From Hysterangium stoloniferum (taxonomy: Eukaryota > Basidiomycota > Agaricomycetes > Hysterangiales > Hysterangiaceae): 64,000 nucleotides of DNA. The notes below the pieces were generated by a model. It saw only the letters and a list, made by a program, of their open reading frames with translations. It did not search any database and was not told the origin of the DNA. Below are positions 20,455-32,689 of this stretch, piece by piece. Position 1 is the first letter of the stretch, and the number at the start of each line of letters is the position of its first letter. Where the stretch lies: contig WHVD01000283.1 in NCBI GenBank assembly GCA_015178975.1, positions 1 to 64,000 on the forward strand. The letters are read 5' to 3'. Made by a program: the position numbers and the translations under genes.

Positions 20455-22391
20455 GGATGGCAGAGCATCTTCATTAATTCCTCTAATAACAACCCTCTTT
20501 TTGGAGGTTGTTATCTGTCTGGAAAGATCAGATTACCTATACTTGAAGATGTCCCTCAACTATTAGTCATCTACTAGAGAATCCTGAGGATGCAGATTCT
20601 AAAGAGTTTCATAAAAATATCTGGGCATATAATTCTGCTTTAGCATTTACTTCCATAGGTGCTACAATGGACAGGTCATTGCTTAATGGAGAATGTGGTC
20701 CTTATGTCTTTGAGCTCCATGGGGAACTTAGACATAATCATGGTGCTCTGATTCCTAATGAGGGTCAGACACCTTCCTATGCTCAGCTCCACTTTTATGA
20801 AGCAGATGTTGCATTAGAATATAGGTATGCACATAACCAGGACAAAAGAATCAATGCTACAACCCTTTCTGGATTACAGGATATGATGCTAGAATTTAAT
20901 CCTTTTGTTCACATCTATAAACAAGCCATGACATGTCTGAGAGACCAACCAATCACTCCTCAGCTTCAGGTCAGGCTGACATATAAGGCTCATAGAGATC
21001 CAAGGCAATACAACATTCCAACAGGGGATGAATTGGCAGTCATTCTCCCAAGGGGTGGTACTTCTACTGATAGAAGGGACATTGTGCTTAATTATCAGGG
21101 TGGAGGATTTAGAATAATCTTTGAAACTAATCCTTTATATGCCCCAATCCATTATGTGTTATTCTTTCCAAGAGGAGAGTGAGGCTGGAGCTGGGATATT
21201 CCCTATGCAAATGAACCACTCTCTGCTGAGATAGTCCCAGCCCCAGCAGCCATTGAGGAGATTGCTCCAGAGCCAGAAGTCCTTGGACTAGCTCCTGAGG
21301 AGATAGTACCTGACTCACCAGAGGTAATGATTCCTCAACCTGAAGTGGTTCCCCAAGTTGTACCTCTCCCACCTGAGCAAATAGATATTCCAGTTGATGA
21401 TGCTATACCACCTCCTGAGCCAGCTATGGAGCAGGATGAAGGGAATTACTGAAGAACTTGAACCTGAACAAGTGACAGAGGATAGGCAGAAGATAAAGCA
21501 GACAAAAGTCTCCCAGATAAATTATTATGCTTATTGACTCTTTCAAAGAATTGGTGAAGTAACTACAATTCTGAGGGGTGGAAAACTGCTTCAGCAATAC
21601 ATTGTAGATGCATGGGCAGTAGCAGAGTAAAACTGGCTATCATGGATAAGACACAATCAAGGCACTTTACAAGCTGAAATGTACCATCAGGTAGTTGATG
21701 CCTTCACATACAGGATAATAACCAGCAACCTGAGCCAAATGAAATTGGAAGTAAATTTATACACCTGCAACCTTTCAAGGTAGCAGTTGGGATATGATGG
21801 AAAATTTGCAAAATTCATTGGCTATATCATGCAAATATGGCAATGCAAGCATGTTTATTACTATGACAGCCAACCCCAAATGGAGGGAAATAACTGAAGG
21901 ACTTCTTCCAGGCTAAACTGCAGCTGATTGCCCAGATATAGTTTCATGTGTTTTTGCATTGAAAAAGGCACACTTGCTTCACCTCATTATGAAGAAACAT
22001 TTCCTTGGAAAAACAGTTGCCTGTGTCTATAACATTGAATTTAAGAAGCATGGACTCCCTCATATGCATATGGTTTGAAGAGGGGGAAAAGCTTCAGACT
22101 CCTGTGGAAGTTTATTCTATTATATCTACAGAGTTTCCAGATCAAGATGAGCAACCAAAGCTTTACAAGTTGGTATCTGAGCTCATGACTCATGTATGTG
22201 GTGAAAAATGTATCAAAGATAACAAATGCACAAAGCATTTTCCCAAGTCCTTTCATGAATCTACAAGTATAAATACAGATGGCTATTCAAAGTACTGCCA
22301 TAGAAATGATGGCAGACAATATAAAATCAGAGGTCATGAGCTAGACAATTGAAACATTGTCCCTTACTGTGGTGCCCTTCTTCTCATTCTG
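20455..22391 (+). pseudogene. Helitron Rep part: N-terminal domain and HUH nuclease
   Basis: The readable N-terminal domain (Helitron_like_N) is open at 20667-21182 with GPYVFELHGELRHNHGALIP and QLQVRLTYKAHRDPRQYNIP; similarity begins upstream near 20470 with an in-frame stop near 20575. The Rep domain follows from about 21780: FITMTANPKWREITEGLLPG and HLIMKKHFLGKTVACVYNIE, then the nuclease motif HGLPHMHM at 22049-22072, where the H-M-H is the metal-binding HUH motif. The part TEFPDQDEQPKLYKLVSELM to GHELDN (about 22130-22350) is clear in a shifted frame. Several stops and at least two frameshifts are present. Rep would cut and join DNA strands in rolling-circle transposition. Confidence 0.85.
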
Positions 22392-22396
22392 GAATG

Positions 22397-22826
22397 TGTC
22401 ACGAATCAATTATTCTTCGATAAAGTCGAATAATATTCTATTAACCGAACTCGAAAGCCTCGTTCGATGAAGTATATATTCGCCCTGTCGATGAAGTAAG
22501 AGGCTATTACCAGTCACGAGAACTCACAGAAGTATTTGTCGAAGAAGTTACGACAAGATAGATTACTAATATCACTAATATACAGATATTTCGACTGACT
22601 TCCCTTGCTCCTTTCATAGCCCTTTTATGCTTTTCGTCGTATCGTTATGACTATGTTATGAACTAATTATGAAATCATATATGACGTTGAAATGAGACAT
22701 GTCGAAAGAGATTCGATGGTGTCGAATAATGTTTGGTTTTGTCGAGTTGAATTCGATAGGTCAAAGAGTTGTCGAAAGTTACCTTTGAATGTTTGTGACA
22801 ATATGTGACATGTGACGGTTGTGACA
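22397..22826 (-). repeat. Solo LTR of the 23-28 kb gypsy family, inverted
   Basis: It runs from TGTCACGAATCAATTATTC to GACGGTTGTGACA, 430 bp, flanked by GAATG on both sides (22392-22396 and 22827-22831). It is the reverse complement of the LTR at 23134-23563, with the same length. It interrupts the Helitron coding sequence between LILEC and HINVE, after the Rep domain. Confidence 0.9.
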
Positions 22827-22831
22827 GAATG

Positions 22832-23128
22832 TCATATCAATGTTGAGATGACTTTTAATGTTTGCTCCATTAAATATATTCACACATATATATACAAATG
22901 ACATGATTGTACAACAATGGAGTTTGGAAAGAACAAGGATGAAATTTAACAATATATTGATGCCCATTATGTCAGTGCACATGAATCATTTTGGAGACTT
23001 TTGGAAAATGAGATACATACTCAAATTCCTGCTGTTATACCCCTCCCTTTGCATTTAGAGAATCAACAGTCAGTTATCTTTGATGGCATGGAGGGTTCAG
23101 AAGAGGCTTTGGATGCTGCCTATTGTTC
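22832..23128 (+). pseudogene. Helitron segment between Rep and helicase
   Basis: The words HINVEM, SIKYIHTYIYK, CTTMEFGKNKDEI, then YIDAHYVSAHESFWRLLENE and IHTQIPAVIPLPLHLENQQS are the conserved block that follows Rep in fungal Helitrons. The frame changes within it (one frameshift near 22990) and one stop is present. It lies between the solo LTR and the start of the gypsy element's LTR. Confidence 0.85.
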
Positions 23129-23133
23129 CAAGA

Positions 23134-23563
23134 TGTCACAACCATCACATGTCACATATTGTCACAAACATTCAAAGGTAACTTTCAACAACTCTTTGAC
23201 CTATCGAATTCAACTCGACAAAACCAAACATTATTCGACACCATCGAATCTCTTTCGACATGTCTCATTTCAACGTCATATATGATTTCATAATTAGTTC
23301 ATAACATAGTCATAACGATACGACGAAAAGCATAAAAGGGCTATGAAAGGAGCAAGGGAAGTCAGTCGAAATATCTGTATATTAGTGATATTAGTAATCT
23401 ATCTTGTCGTAACTTCTTCGACAAATACTTCTGGGAGTTCTCGCGACTGGTAATAGCCTCTTACTTCATCGACAGGGCAAATATATACTTCGTTGAACGA
23501 GGCTTTCGAGTTCGGTTAATAGAATATTATTCGACTTTATTGAAGTATAATCGATTTGTGACA
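23134..23563 (+). repeat. 5' LTR of the 23-28 kb gypsy element
   Basis: It runs from TGTCACAACCATCACATG to CGATTTGTGACA, 430 bp, and is the inverse of the solo LTR at 22397-22826. The five bases before it are CAAGA; the matching duplication at the 3' end cannot be found because that end is lost. TTCGAC and GTCGAA words are dense through it. Confidence 0.88.
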
Positions 23564-26500
23564 GTATATTTTGACTATCAACTGTTGATGAAGCCCAGGA
23601 CACAATCTGAGACTACCAAAGCATCAAGTTCCACAGCACTCCAATCCGTGGCTCCCACTCCTTCACTGAGAGTTATTCAGCCATCGCGAATTCCAGTTTC
23701 TCCTTTAACCAAAACTAGAAGAACTGCGATGTCTTCAACCAGAGAACCCGAGGAAATTCAAGAAGAACTGATTTTGCCAATTCGAGAAGAATCTGAATCT
23801 CTTTTGACGCCTTTGCCTGAATCTCTGCCTCATGAGGCAGTTGTGTCTGATGATGAAACAATGTTACGACAATTTGGAGATGCACTCGGAAAAGTATTGA
23901 AGGACCAGATGTCTTCAAAGGAGCCCGAAATCACAGTGAATAAGCCCGAAGAGTTTACTGGAGAAGAACCTTCAATGTTGAAGAATTTTATCACTCAATG
24001 CGAAATGGTCTTTCGATCTCGACCAAAATTGTTCGAATCCAATCAATCGAAAATTACAATGGTAACTTCATATTTCTGGAAAATGGCTCAAGAGTGGTGG
24101 CAACCTTTTCTATTAAATCCCCCAATTCCTCCGCCATCTTTCCTTGTGGATTATCTCGATTTTCTAGATGAATTATATGCTCAGTTTGGAGAAATCAATG
24201 CAGAAGGAGAAGCCAAAGAAAAACTTAATAATCTTCGAATGAAAGCTCATCATCATGTTGTGAAGTATTTGATTCAATTTACGAGTCTCGCTGCTCAAAC
24301 TTGATATGACGAATTTGCTTTATGATGACGATTCTATAAAGGACTCCCGAATCGAATTAAGGACGAAATAGTGAAGCTTCAAGTTCAGCCCGAAAGTTTT
24401 GCTGAACTGCGAACGGCTGCCCTTTGACTCGATTCTTACTATTGGATGCGAGAGAATGAACAACAACACGAAACAGAATCAAGTTCGACTCTGAAAAGAT
24501 TTGAAAGAAGACAATCGACGACGCCTATGATTTATCCTTCGACATCACAAACACCCTTGACTTCAAAACCGACAACTTCAACTTCAAGAACATTTAGGCC
24601 TTCGACTCAAGTGAAACTATCTTCGACAATTTTAGGACCTGATGGACGATTACTTCCTGCCGAACGAGACAGAAGATTTAAGGAAGGGTTATGTATATTA
24701 TGTGGGGAGAAAGGTCATTCGGCGAGGGATTGTCTGAAAAGAAAAACTCGTCAAATTGCAAAAGGACGAATCATTGAAGTCCAAGATTCGACAACCCAAT
24801 CCGACCAGTCGAATCAAGCATCAAATGTTAAATCGGAAAATTGAAAAGGGATACTCTTCAGGCGTGTGAAGAGTATCGAAAAAGACTCGATCATGCCGAA
24901 AAAGATTCCTGTGTAATATTACGAGTGGTAACAATTTCTGATTCTTTAATTATTGAACTTAAATCGAAAAAAATTCCGAAAATGAAAGCATTAATTGATT
25001 CAGGATCTGTCATCTTTTTATGGACAAAATGTTTGCACGACAAAATAATCTATCTTTCGACCAATTGAAAAATTCATTGTCATTAAAATTAATTGACGGA
25101 TCGACTCCGACCATTGGGACAAATCACGTATACAACTACATTACAAGTTTACTTTCCATCTTGGCAAATTCAAGAATTACAATTCTTTCTAACCAATCTC
25201 GACTTGTCTTGTCAAGTGGTATTAGGACTCAACTGGCTGAAGCAATACAATCCTGTGATTGACTGGCGATCTGGCCGTATATCATTCGAACCTACTTCGA
25301 CACCTTCGACAAATCCGAATCCGATTCAACCGTCAATCAAAACGTTATCGGAAGAGAAGCATGCTTCGACCTCGGCAAGTCATTCATCAACATCTGAGAA
25401 AATCCGTGAAGAATCAAAATCTGAGACTGTCAATCCGAATATCAACATAGTCAATCAGAAGACTTTCTTACAAGCTGCGAAAGCAAAAGACTCTCAAACT
25501 TTTGTGGTCTTTATTCGTGACGAATCTTTCAAGGCTTGTAAGGCCTCTGGTGCAAAAACTACGACTTCGACTTCATTCAACATACCGAATGTTCCGACCG
25601 AATATTCCAACTTCTCGGATGTTTTTGACAAAAAAGAAGCTGAAGCTTTACCTCAACACCGAAGTTATGATCACGCTATCCAATTAGAAGAAGGAACTAT
25701 TCCACCTATGGGTCCGATCTATTCGTTATCTGAGACAGAACTTCAAGTGCTACGAGAATATCTCCAAGAGAACCTTTCGAAGAAGTTTATTCAATCGTCG
25801 CAATCTCCCACTGGTGCACCGATTTTATTTGTTAAGAAGAAAGATGGAAGCCTATGACTTTGTGTCGACTATCGAGGACTTAATAAAATTACATGGAAAA
25901 ACCGATATCCACTTCCTTTAATTCCAGATCTTTTGGATTGACTTCAAACGGTGAAATATTTTACGAAAATCGATCTCCGAGGTGCCTATAATTTAGTTAG
26001 GATTGCTCCAGGAGATGAGTGGAAAACAGCCTTTCAGACTCGATATGGATCTTTTGAATATTTGGTTATGCCTTTTGGACTGTGCAATGCTCTGGCAACT
26101 TTTCAACAATTAATGAATGAAATATTTTCAGATTTACTTGATATTTGGGTAATTATCTATCTCGACAACATACTAATATTTTCCGACAATCTCGAAGAAC
26201 ATTTATGACAAGTTTGAGAAGTTCTTCAACAGCTTTGACAAAATCAATTATTTGCAAAACCCGAAAAATGTGAATTTCACAAAACCAGTGTTGAGTTCCT
26301 AGGATATGTTATTTCTCCTCAAGGCATATATATGGACGAAGAAAAAATCAAAATTATTCAAGACTGGCCCGAACCACAAAAAGTCTGCGACATTCAATCA
26401 TTTTTAGGATTCGCGAATTTCTATCGAAGATTTATTCCAAATTATTCTGAAATCGTTTTACCGTTGACTTGACTTACTCAAAAAAAGGTTCAATGGCATT

Positions 26501-28287
26501 TCGACGAAAAATGTTGACATGCATTTAACTATTTGAAAAAAGAATTTACTACAGCTCTGATTTTAATTCATTGGAATCCAGACTACAAACCCATACTCGA
26601 GACTGACACTTCTGATCATGCTATAGCTTCAATATTTTCTATGCAGACTTCCGATAATGAAATTCATCCAGTCGCTTATCATTCAAGAACTCTTGTGACC
26701 TCCGAAATCAACTACGACACTTATGGCAAAGAATTATTGGCAATATTTGAATCTTTCAAAATTTGGCGACATTATTTCGAAGGAACAAAAGAACCAATTG
26801 AAGTTTTAACGGATCACAAGAATCTCGAATATTTTGCGACAACTCGAATTTTGTCTCGACGACAAGCTCGATGGGCAGAATATTTATTGACCTTTAATCT
26901 GATTATTTGATTTCGACTGGGAAAACTAAATTTGAAAACAGATGTTCTTTCAAGAAGAAATGTCGTTTATCCGAATGTACCCGACTACTCAAAAAAGAAT
27001 CCGACTAATCTTCGACCGGTATTTACAAATAAGCAAATTCAAGCTTCCTTACGTGCAACATATTATCTTCCAATAGCAAGAAAAGCTACTCTTATTATGG
27101 ATATGGATCAACTATTGAAAGATATATTCAAAGCTCAAAAAGAAGATCAATTTACTCTCGACAAGATTCGACAGATTTCCGACAGTACCGAAGAAGATTG
27201 GCAAAAGAACGAACAAGACTTTTTATGTTTCCGAAACAAAATTTACATTCCCGATTATCAAATTCTCTGACTTGGAGTTCTTCAATCACGACACGATCAT
27301 ATTACTGCAGGCCATTTCGGTCAAATGAAAATGTATCAAACAATATATCGAGATTTCTTTTGGCCATGACTCCGACAAGATATTCAAAATTTTATTCGAT
27401 CATGCGTAATGTGTACAAAATCAAAAACTCCACGACATCGACCCATTGGACTACTTAAGCAACATCCAATCCCTCTTCGACCATGGCATTTGATCTCGAT
27501 GGACTTTATCGAACAATTACCGACTTCGAATGGTTACGACTCAATACTCGTAATCGTCGATCGACTTTCGAAACAAGCAATATTCATTCCAACTTATACT
27601 ACGATCAACGCTCCCAAACTCGCTCAACTTTTCGTATTACATGTCTTTTCAAAACATGGAGTCCCCAGTCATGTAACTTCCGATCGAGGATCTGAATTTG
27701 TATCACATTTCTTTCGATCTCTCGGAACAGCACTCGATATGAAATTACATTTCACTTCGGTCGGGGTATCACCCTGAAGGCAATGGACAAACCGAACGAG
27801 TCAATCAAACCCTTGAACAATATTTACGAATATATTCCAATTATCAACAAGACAATTGGGCCAAATTACTTCCTTTAGCTGAATTCGCTTACAACAATGC
27901 ACCTCCGAAACAACTGGTGAAACGCCATTTTTTGCTAATAAAGGTTATCATCCATTGTTAGAAATTCACCCTGAAAAAGATCTAGCTTCCGCTCTAGCTC
28001 GCGATTATACAACAGATCTCGAAGCTCTACATAAACATCTCAAATCAAATATCCAGAAAGCACAAATATGTTATCAAAAATATTCCGACATACATCGAAA
28101 AGAATCTTTCGACTTTCCGATCCATTCTCAAGTCTTCATATGATCCGACTTCATTCGAACAACTCAACCATCGAAAAAATTATCGGAAAAATTATTAGGC
28201 CCATTCAAAATCATTGCTCGACCAGGATCTCATTCATATACATTAAAACTCCCCAATCATCTCAAAGGAATTCATCCCGTCTTTCAC
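23134..28287 (+). mobile_element. Ty3/gypsy element, 5' LTR to integrase end
   Basis: A plus-strand gypsy element inserted in Helitron copy 2. Parts in order: LTR (23134-23563), Gag (about 23.59-24.84 kb, with EFTGEEPSMLKNFITQCEMV and a CCHC knuckle CILCGEKGHSARDC near 24700), protease (about 24.85-25.3 kb), reverse transcriptase with PFGLCNA near 26080, RNase H with LETDTSDHAIASIF near 26600, integrase with a DYQIL-to-HITAGHF zinc region and the core IDRLSKQAIFIPTY, up to LPNHLKGIHPVFHV at about 28287. The 3' LTR is not seen; LTR debris of other families follows. It is a broken copy with many breaks, and its A/T-rich codons with frequent TCGA words set it apart. Confidence 0.88.
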
Positions 28288-28740
28288 GTTGTATGTCATA
28301 CCAAATCCAGTAATAATGAAATCCAAACTAGTAAACATGAAATGAGATAAGCAAACACCAAATTTGGTGTTAGGAATGGGAGGAGCGGAGTGGAGTCTGA
28401 ATTGTGACAGGTCATTAGACCATAACAGGAACAGGGTGGGAGCAGAGTCCGAAACATGACAGGTCATTTGACCATAATGGGAACAGGGTTCAGTTAGAGA
28501 GCTGTCGGGTTTTCCAAGAGGAATCCAGTGACTGGTGTGTGGGATGGGGTTGGAGATAGACAGGTGCGGGTCCTGGTGGGTATTCCGGTGACTGATACAT
28601 GAAGTAATGAAGGTCAAGCACAGACAGGTCTGTCATCCAGAGTCCAGCAGGTATTCTGGTAAACCGATAACTGGTGTGTGTAGGGTGCAGGTGCATATAG
28701 GGTAGTGCCTGGAGTCTGGCAGGTATTCCAGTTGTTAACA
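28288..28740 (-). repeat. LTR-E fragment
   Basis: Words ATACCAAATCCAGTAATAATG, CACCAAATTTGGTG, GACAGGTCAT and GGTATTCCAGTTGTTAACA match LTR-E read on the minus strand. The beginning of that LTR is missing where the gypsy element's integrase ends. It is therefore truncated debris, not a solo LTR. Confidence 0.7.
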
Positions 28741-28822
28741 TGAGGGTGCAGCACATAAGCTGAAGCCAAGTCCTTCTGTTTGCTCCCCATCAGTCTACCG
28801 ACATCAGTCAGTTTTCTGTTCT
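28741..28822 (+). repeat. Family A LTR tip
   Basis: The piece carries the shared 32-bp module in inverse (28742-28773) followed by CCCCATCAGTCTACCGACAT and CAGTTTTCTGTTCT, matching the last 80 bases of the LTR at 36291-37218. Helitron coding sequence resumes directly after it. Confidence 0.7.
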
Positions 28823-29387
28823 CCAATTCTAAAAATACAATAGGCCTCAATGGTAGAGCAGCCAATTCACTTCACTATGTTGAGTTTCCAGAATTTTTCA
28901 CATGGAATTCAAAAAACAGAAAATGGTATACAAGGAAAAGGGGATTTGCCATTGGATGTATTCAGTTTGCAGGACCCTCAAGTCACGCAAGGTTCTTCCT
29001 ATGTACTTTACTCACAGTTGTCAAGGGGGCAACTTCTTTTGAAGATCTCAGGACCTATGAAGGACAGGTCTATCCTTTCTTCCAAGCAGCCTGTATGGCA
29101 CATGGTTTACTTGAAGATGATAAAGAATAGAAGTTGTGTCTTCAAGAGACAAAGGCTATGCAGACTGGATCTCAATTAAGGAGACTGTTTGTCACTATTG
29201 TCAGCCAATGCTTTCCTTCTGATCCAGCTGCACTCTGGAATGAATTCAAAGCAGATATTTGTGATGACTTGAAATACTTTCTTTAGACATATCTTCATCA
29301 GCCAGACCCATCTGATGAGACAGTCCATGACTTTGGCCTCCTTAAGCTTGATGAAATTATTTGTACAAGTGGGAAACCACTCTCAGA
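28823..29387 (+). pseudogene. Helitron linker region before the helicase
   Basis: Starting NSKNTIGLNGRAANSLHYVE it gives EFPEFFTWNSKNRKWYTRKR, TLLTVVKGATSFEDLRTYEG and SQCFPSDPAALWNEFKADIC, the block that leads into the PIF1 helicase. One frameshift near 29130 and in-frame stops near 29178 and 29285 are visible. The same block, intact from SQCFPS on, begins Helitron copy 1. It is cut at 29388 by a solo LTR. Confidence 0.85.
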
Positions 29388-29392
29388 GTAAC

Positions 29393-29724
29393 TGTAAGGG
29401 GACAAGTCATGCACACTTTATTTTCCCCAGATTAGTACCCCCCAGACTATGCCTTATTGTCTATTCCATTTTATTACCTCCCCATAACAGGACATCTTAT
29501 TCTTTATAGGGTACATTGAACTGATGTAAAAGGGCGCTTAAGGCGTGGGAAAATACACTGCGTGCTGTATAGCTGACGTGTCACACCTGGTAGAGTTTCC
29601 TTAGACTTTTCTCTTTGGATTTCCTCTACTAGGTGAGTAGATAGTTATCTTGTATTTAGTCATTTATATATACCTTTGGATTTCCTCTACTAGTGTGATA
29701 TCCACTCTTAGAGTTGCCCTTACA
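29393..29724 (+). repeat. Solo LTR (332 bp) with target duplication
   Basis: It starts TGTAAGGGGACAAGTC and ends GTTGCCCTTACA. GTAAC flanks both sides (29388-29392 and 29725-29729). The Helitron sequence with one copy of GTAAC removed agrees with the intact copy at 8.4 kb across the junction. Its element family is unknown; no internal region is seen in the window. Orientation is not certain. Confidence 0.85.
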
Positions 29725-29729
29725 GTAAC

Positions 29730-30519
29730 CTCATATGCCTCAATTTACAGAGCCATGGGAAGAGAGAATGGGAGATTAATTCATCAATGAACAGAGGGCA
29801 TATGACCAACCAACTGAGCAAATGAAAGCAGATATAAATATTGAAAAGTTAAATGAGGGCCAGAAGGTTACATACAATCAAATTATAGATGCTGTCATTG
29901 CAAGGCATGAAACTGGAGTAGATGGAAAGCTTTTCTTTTTGAATGGACCTGGGGGTACTGGAAAATCATTTGTTTGGAATAATTTGGCACATGCCTACAG
30001 AAGCAAAGGACTCATTGTACTCTGTGTTGCCTCCTTGGCATTGCTTCACTTATTCTGAGTGGTGGGTGCACATCTCACAGCATGTTCCAAATTCCCCTTG
30101 AAGTTGATGAGAAATCCATCTGTACAATGAAGAAAGGCTCAGATAAGGCCAATCTAATGAAAGAGGTCAGCCTCACTATTTGGGATGAAATTCCAATGCA
30201 GAATCACTTTGACTTTGAGGCAGTAGATCAGAGCCATAGAGATATCCTTAACAAGGATACTCCTTTTGGAGGCATTACATTAGCATGGGGTAGTGACTTT
30301 CAACAGACATTGCTTGTCATTCCTAAAGGTTCAAAAGAAGATATTATCAGTGTATGTATCTCACAGTCTCACCTTGGGAACTATGTCAAGATTCTGTTTT
30401 TGACTGAGAATATGCATGTAGATCCTACTGATCAAGAGAGTGCTGTTTTTGCTCTGTGACTTTTGGATATTGGACATGGAAAGGACATGCCCTGGATCAT
30501 ATGTTAAAGTCCCTGAACA
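29730..30519 (+). pseudogene. Helitron PIF1-like helicase core, copy 2
   Basis: The Walker A motif GPGGTGKS (about 29946-29969), Walker B TIWDE (about 30176-30190) and GSDFQQTLLVIP (about 30292-30327) are visible, with substitutions relative to copy 1 (AWGGDF reads AWGSDF; TLPVIP reads TLLVIP). A frameshift lies near 30040 and a stop near 30459. It is interrupted at 30520 by a solo LTR. Confidence 0.88.
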
Positions 30520-30524
30520 CATGC

Positions 30525-30927
30525 TGTAATCCTGGTGGTCTTACAACAGAAACATATGTCACACCAACACTGACCGCTCCCCTATTGTCTCCCCGATCAT
30601 CCCTCTTCTGGTTGCCACACCATCCTGCCCACCTATTGTTGCCGGAATTGGTCCCCTTTTTTCGTCTCACTGCCCTGATCGCAATTATTAATTTCCCGTC
30701 TCTGCGATCACTTCCCCTTTGAACAACATTTTCCTTGTGCCTTGGTGCCTTTGTTCTCCGATTGCTCCACTGGAAGAAGTCCTTTAAGAGAGAATCTTTT
30801 AGTAGCTACTCTCATAAAAAAAAGAACTCACCTATCACTTACTGTCTTACTGTATATCATTATGATTCACAATCAGATAACATTGTCCTGTCTGTTGCTG
30901 AGTGAGGCTGATACCTACAGCCTTACA
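30525..30927 (+). repeat. Solo LTR (403 bp) with target duplication
   Basis: It starts TGTAATCCTGGTGGTCTTAC and ends CTACAGCCTTACA, flanked by CATGC (30520-30524 and 30928-30932). Restoring one CATGC gives the helicase sequence seen in Helitron copy 1. It shares its first 20 bases in diverged form with the LTR-like start at 31573. Orientation is not certain. Confidence 0.85.
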
Positions 30928-30932
30928 CATGC

Positions 30933-31572
30933 TATGTGGACCAACAGTGGATAATTTAGTCTCAACTATTTATCCAAACATACATGATCCTGAGATTCTT
31001 ACTGATGAGTTTTTCTTGGAGCAGGCCCTTCTCTCTCCTTGAAATTCAGATGTAGATCAAATCAATGACATGCTCTTTGAAAAACTTCCAGGGATTGGGA
31101 AAACCTACCACAGTGCAGACAGTGTCAAAGATGGAGCCAATGAGACATTACATCCTCCTGAGTACTTAAACTCAATCAACTTTGGAGGATTGTCACCAAT
31201 TAAATTGCATTTGAAACCTGGAGTGCCATTGATGTTCTTTGAAACTTGGATACAGGACAAGGACTCTGTAATGGAACAAGACTGTGGTTAATATAAATGA
31301 CTTGCAGAGTACTTCAAGTAAAGATCGATACAGGACCTTCAGCAGGAGAGCTGGCATTCATCCCTCAAATAACAATTATTCCAACTACAAAACAAGTACC
31401 ATGTGAACTGCATCATTGGCAGTTTCCAGTCAGGCTAGCATTTTCTATGACTATCAATAGGTCACAGGGTCAATCTTTAAAATTAGTTGGATTGGAACTG
31501 CATAGTCCTGTGTTCTCACATGGACAGTTTTATGTTGGTGTTTCAAGAGGGACAAATTAGGGAAGAGTGATT
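30933..31572 (+). pseudogene. Helitron helicase C-terminal part, copy 2
   Basis: It encodes the region DNLVSTIYPNIHDPEILTDE, EYLNSINFGGLSPIKLHLKP and, from about 31297, the SF1 motifs PVRLAFSMTINRSQGQSL and VGVSRGTN. Two stops and one frameshift are seen (near 30953, 31042 and 31290). The last 25 residues known from copy 1 are absent because other sequence begins at 31573. Confidence 0.87.
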
Positions 31573-32620
31573 TGTAAGCCTGGTGGCTTACAACACACTG
31601 ATTACATTATCACAGACGCACATAGTATCACTTTTAGATAATTGTTTTACTTACCATCATCATTGTATATCATACTCACCATTCTTGAGGAATACAGTTT
31701 GATCCTATCAACATCTGGCTGATGCCAATGTAAGGCTGCATTAGACAGCAGCCTTTCAGCGATCACTGTAATCACTAATAAGGACAGGAACTGGATCTTA
31801 TCCATCCATTGGTCTGTCTGGAGAAGATATTATGTGGTCTCAAAGAATATCTGGCTAGCATGGCATGCAAAGTGGACTTGTGAGTGTACCTTGGTCTAAT
31901 ATTTCTAACAAAAAAATGTGACATCCCATGTGGATGTTGGTCTGCAATGTACAGTATATGAGCTTTCATAGCTGCATGCTACATATCATTGTTTCCTTTA
32001 ACAGTCCTTTAAGGCAAATTTCAAGTTATTCAATAATATCTCAAAAATATGTTTATATTTTGCAAGAGAAATAATATTCACAGGAACAGATTCTGATATA
32101 CATTGTCAAACATGTAGTAGATCATCTTGGGGCTCAATGCCTCCCCCATACTATTTGGACATTCTTCAGCTATTCAAATATATGGGGAAGGACTTGCAGC
32201 TAGCAAGCACTTGTCAACCCTCTGCTCATGGGCAGCACCACATATATGCTATCTAGCCCTCTTATGACAGAAAGTGCCCACTAGGAATTGTTGGTATGTA
32301 TTGATGTTTATGTTGCAAGCTGTTGAGGATGCTCACCATTTTGGCTAGGTTTTTTTGAGTTATACTATATTATGAGGTGGATATTTGATTTATTTAATTA
32401 GGTAGCTTAGTCATCACTTGTATTCTAACAAGTTTGTTGCCCTTCACCCACACCAACACCCACCATATATTTTCAAGAGGAATTTTGGTACTGTCTCAAC
32501 CCTCATTAACAGTGGGAAGAAAGTCACATTTCAGGATGAAATATTAACAATAGACTCTCTCCAATCCCTAGTTTATGTCTCTCCAGCAACTGCTTTGATT
32601 CTCTGCATGCCATGTGAGGT
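31573..32620. other. LTR-like start and unassigned sequence
   Basis: The sequence TGTAAGCCTGGTGGCTTACA (31573-31592) begins here directly after the broken helicase and resembles the start of the solo LTR at 30525. No matching LTR end (CCTTACA) was found in the next kilobase. The remainder is AT-rich and has no gene I can support; a GTAAGG after TTTCTATCAAG near 32675 looks like a splice donor but no exon was recognised. Confidence 0.35.
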
Positions 32621-32689
32621 TGCGAAATGAAGGGAGCAGTAGGTATCCCAAAGGTGGTTATTTCTATCAAGGTAAGGACTCACCCATGG

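Larger units (their letters stand above)
20455..31572 (+). mobile_element. Helitron copy 2, split by nested insertions
   Basis: Helitron coding segments occur in correct order on the plus strand: N-terminal Helitron-like domain, HUH Rep domain, the block after it, the linker, and the PIF1 helicase. They are separated by a solo LTR (22397-22826), a gypsy element with LTR debris (23134-28822), and two further solo LTRs (29393-29724 and 30525-30927), three with perfect 5-bp target duplications. At 31573 another LTR-like sequence replaces the end of the helicase. Neither Helitron terminus was found. It is an old, inactive element acting as an insertion sink. Confidence 0.85.
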
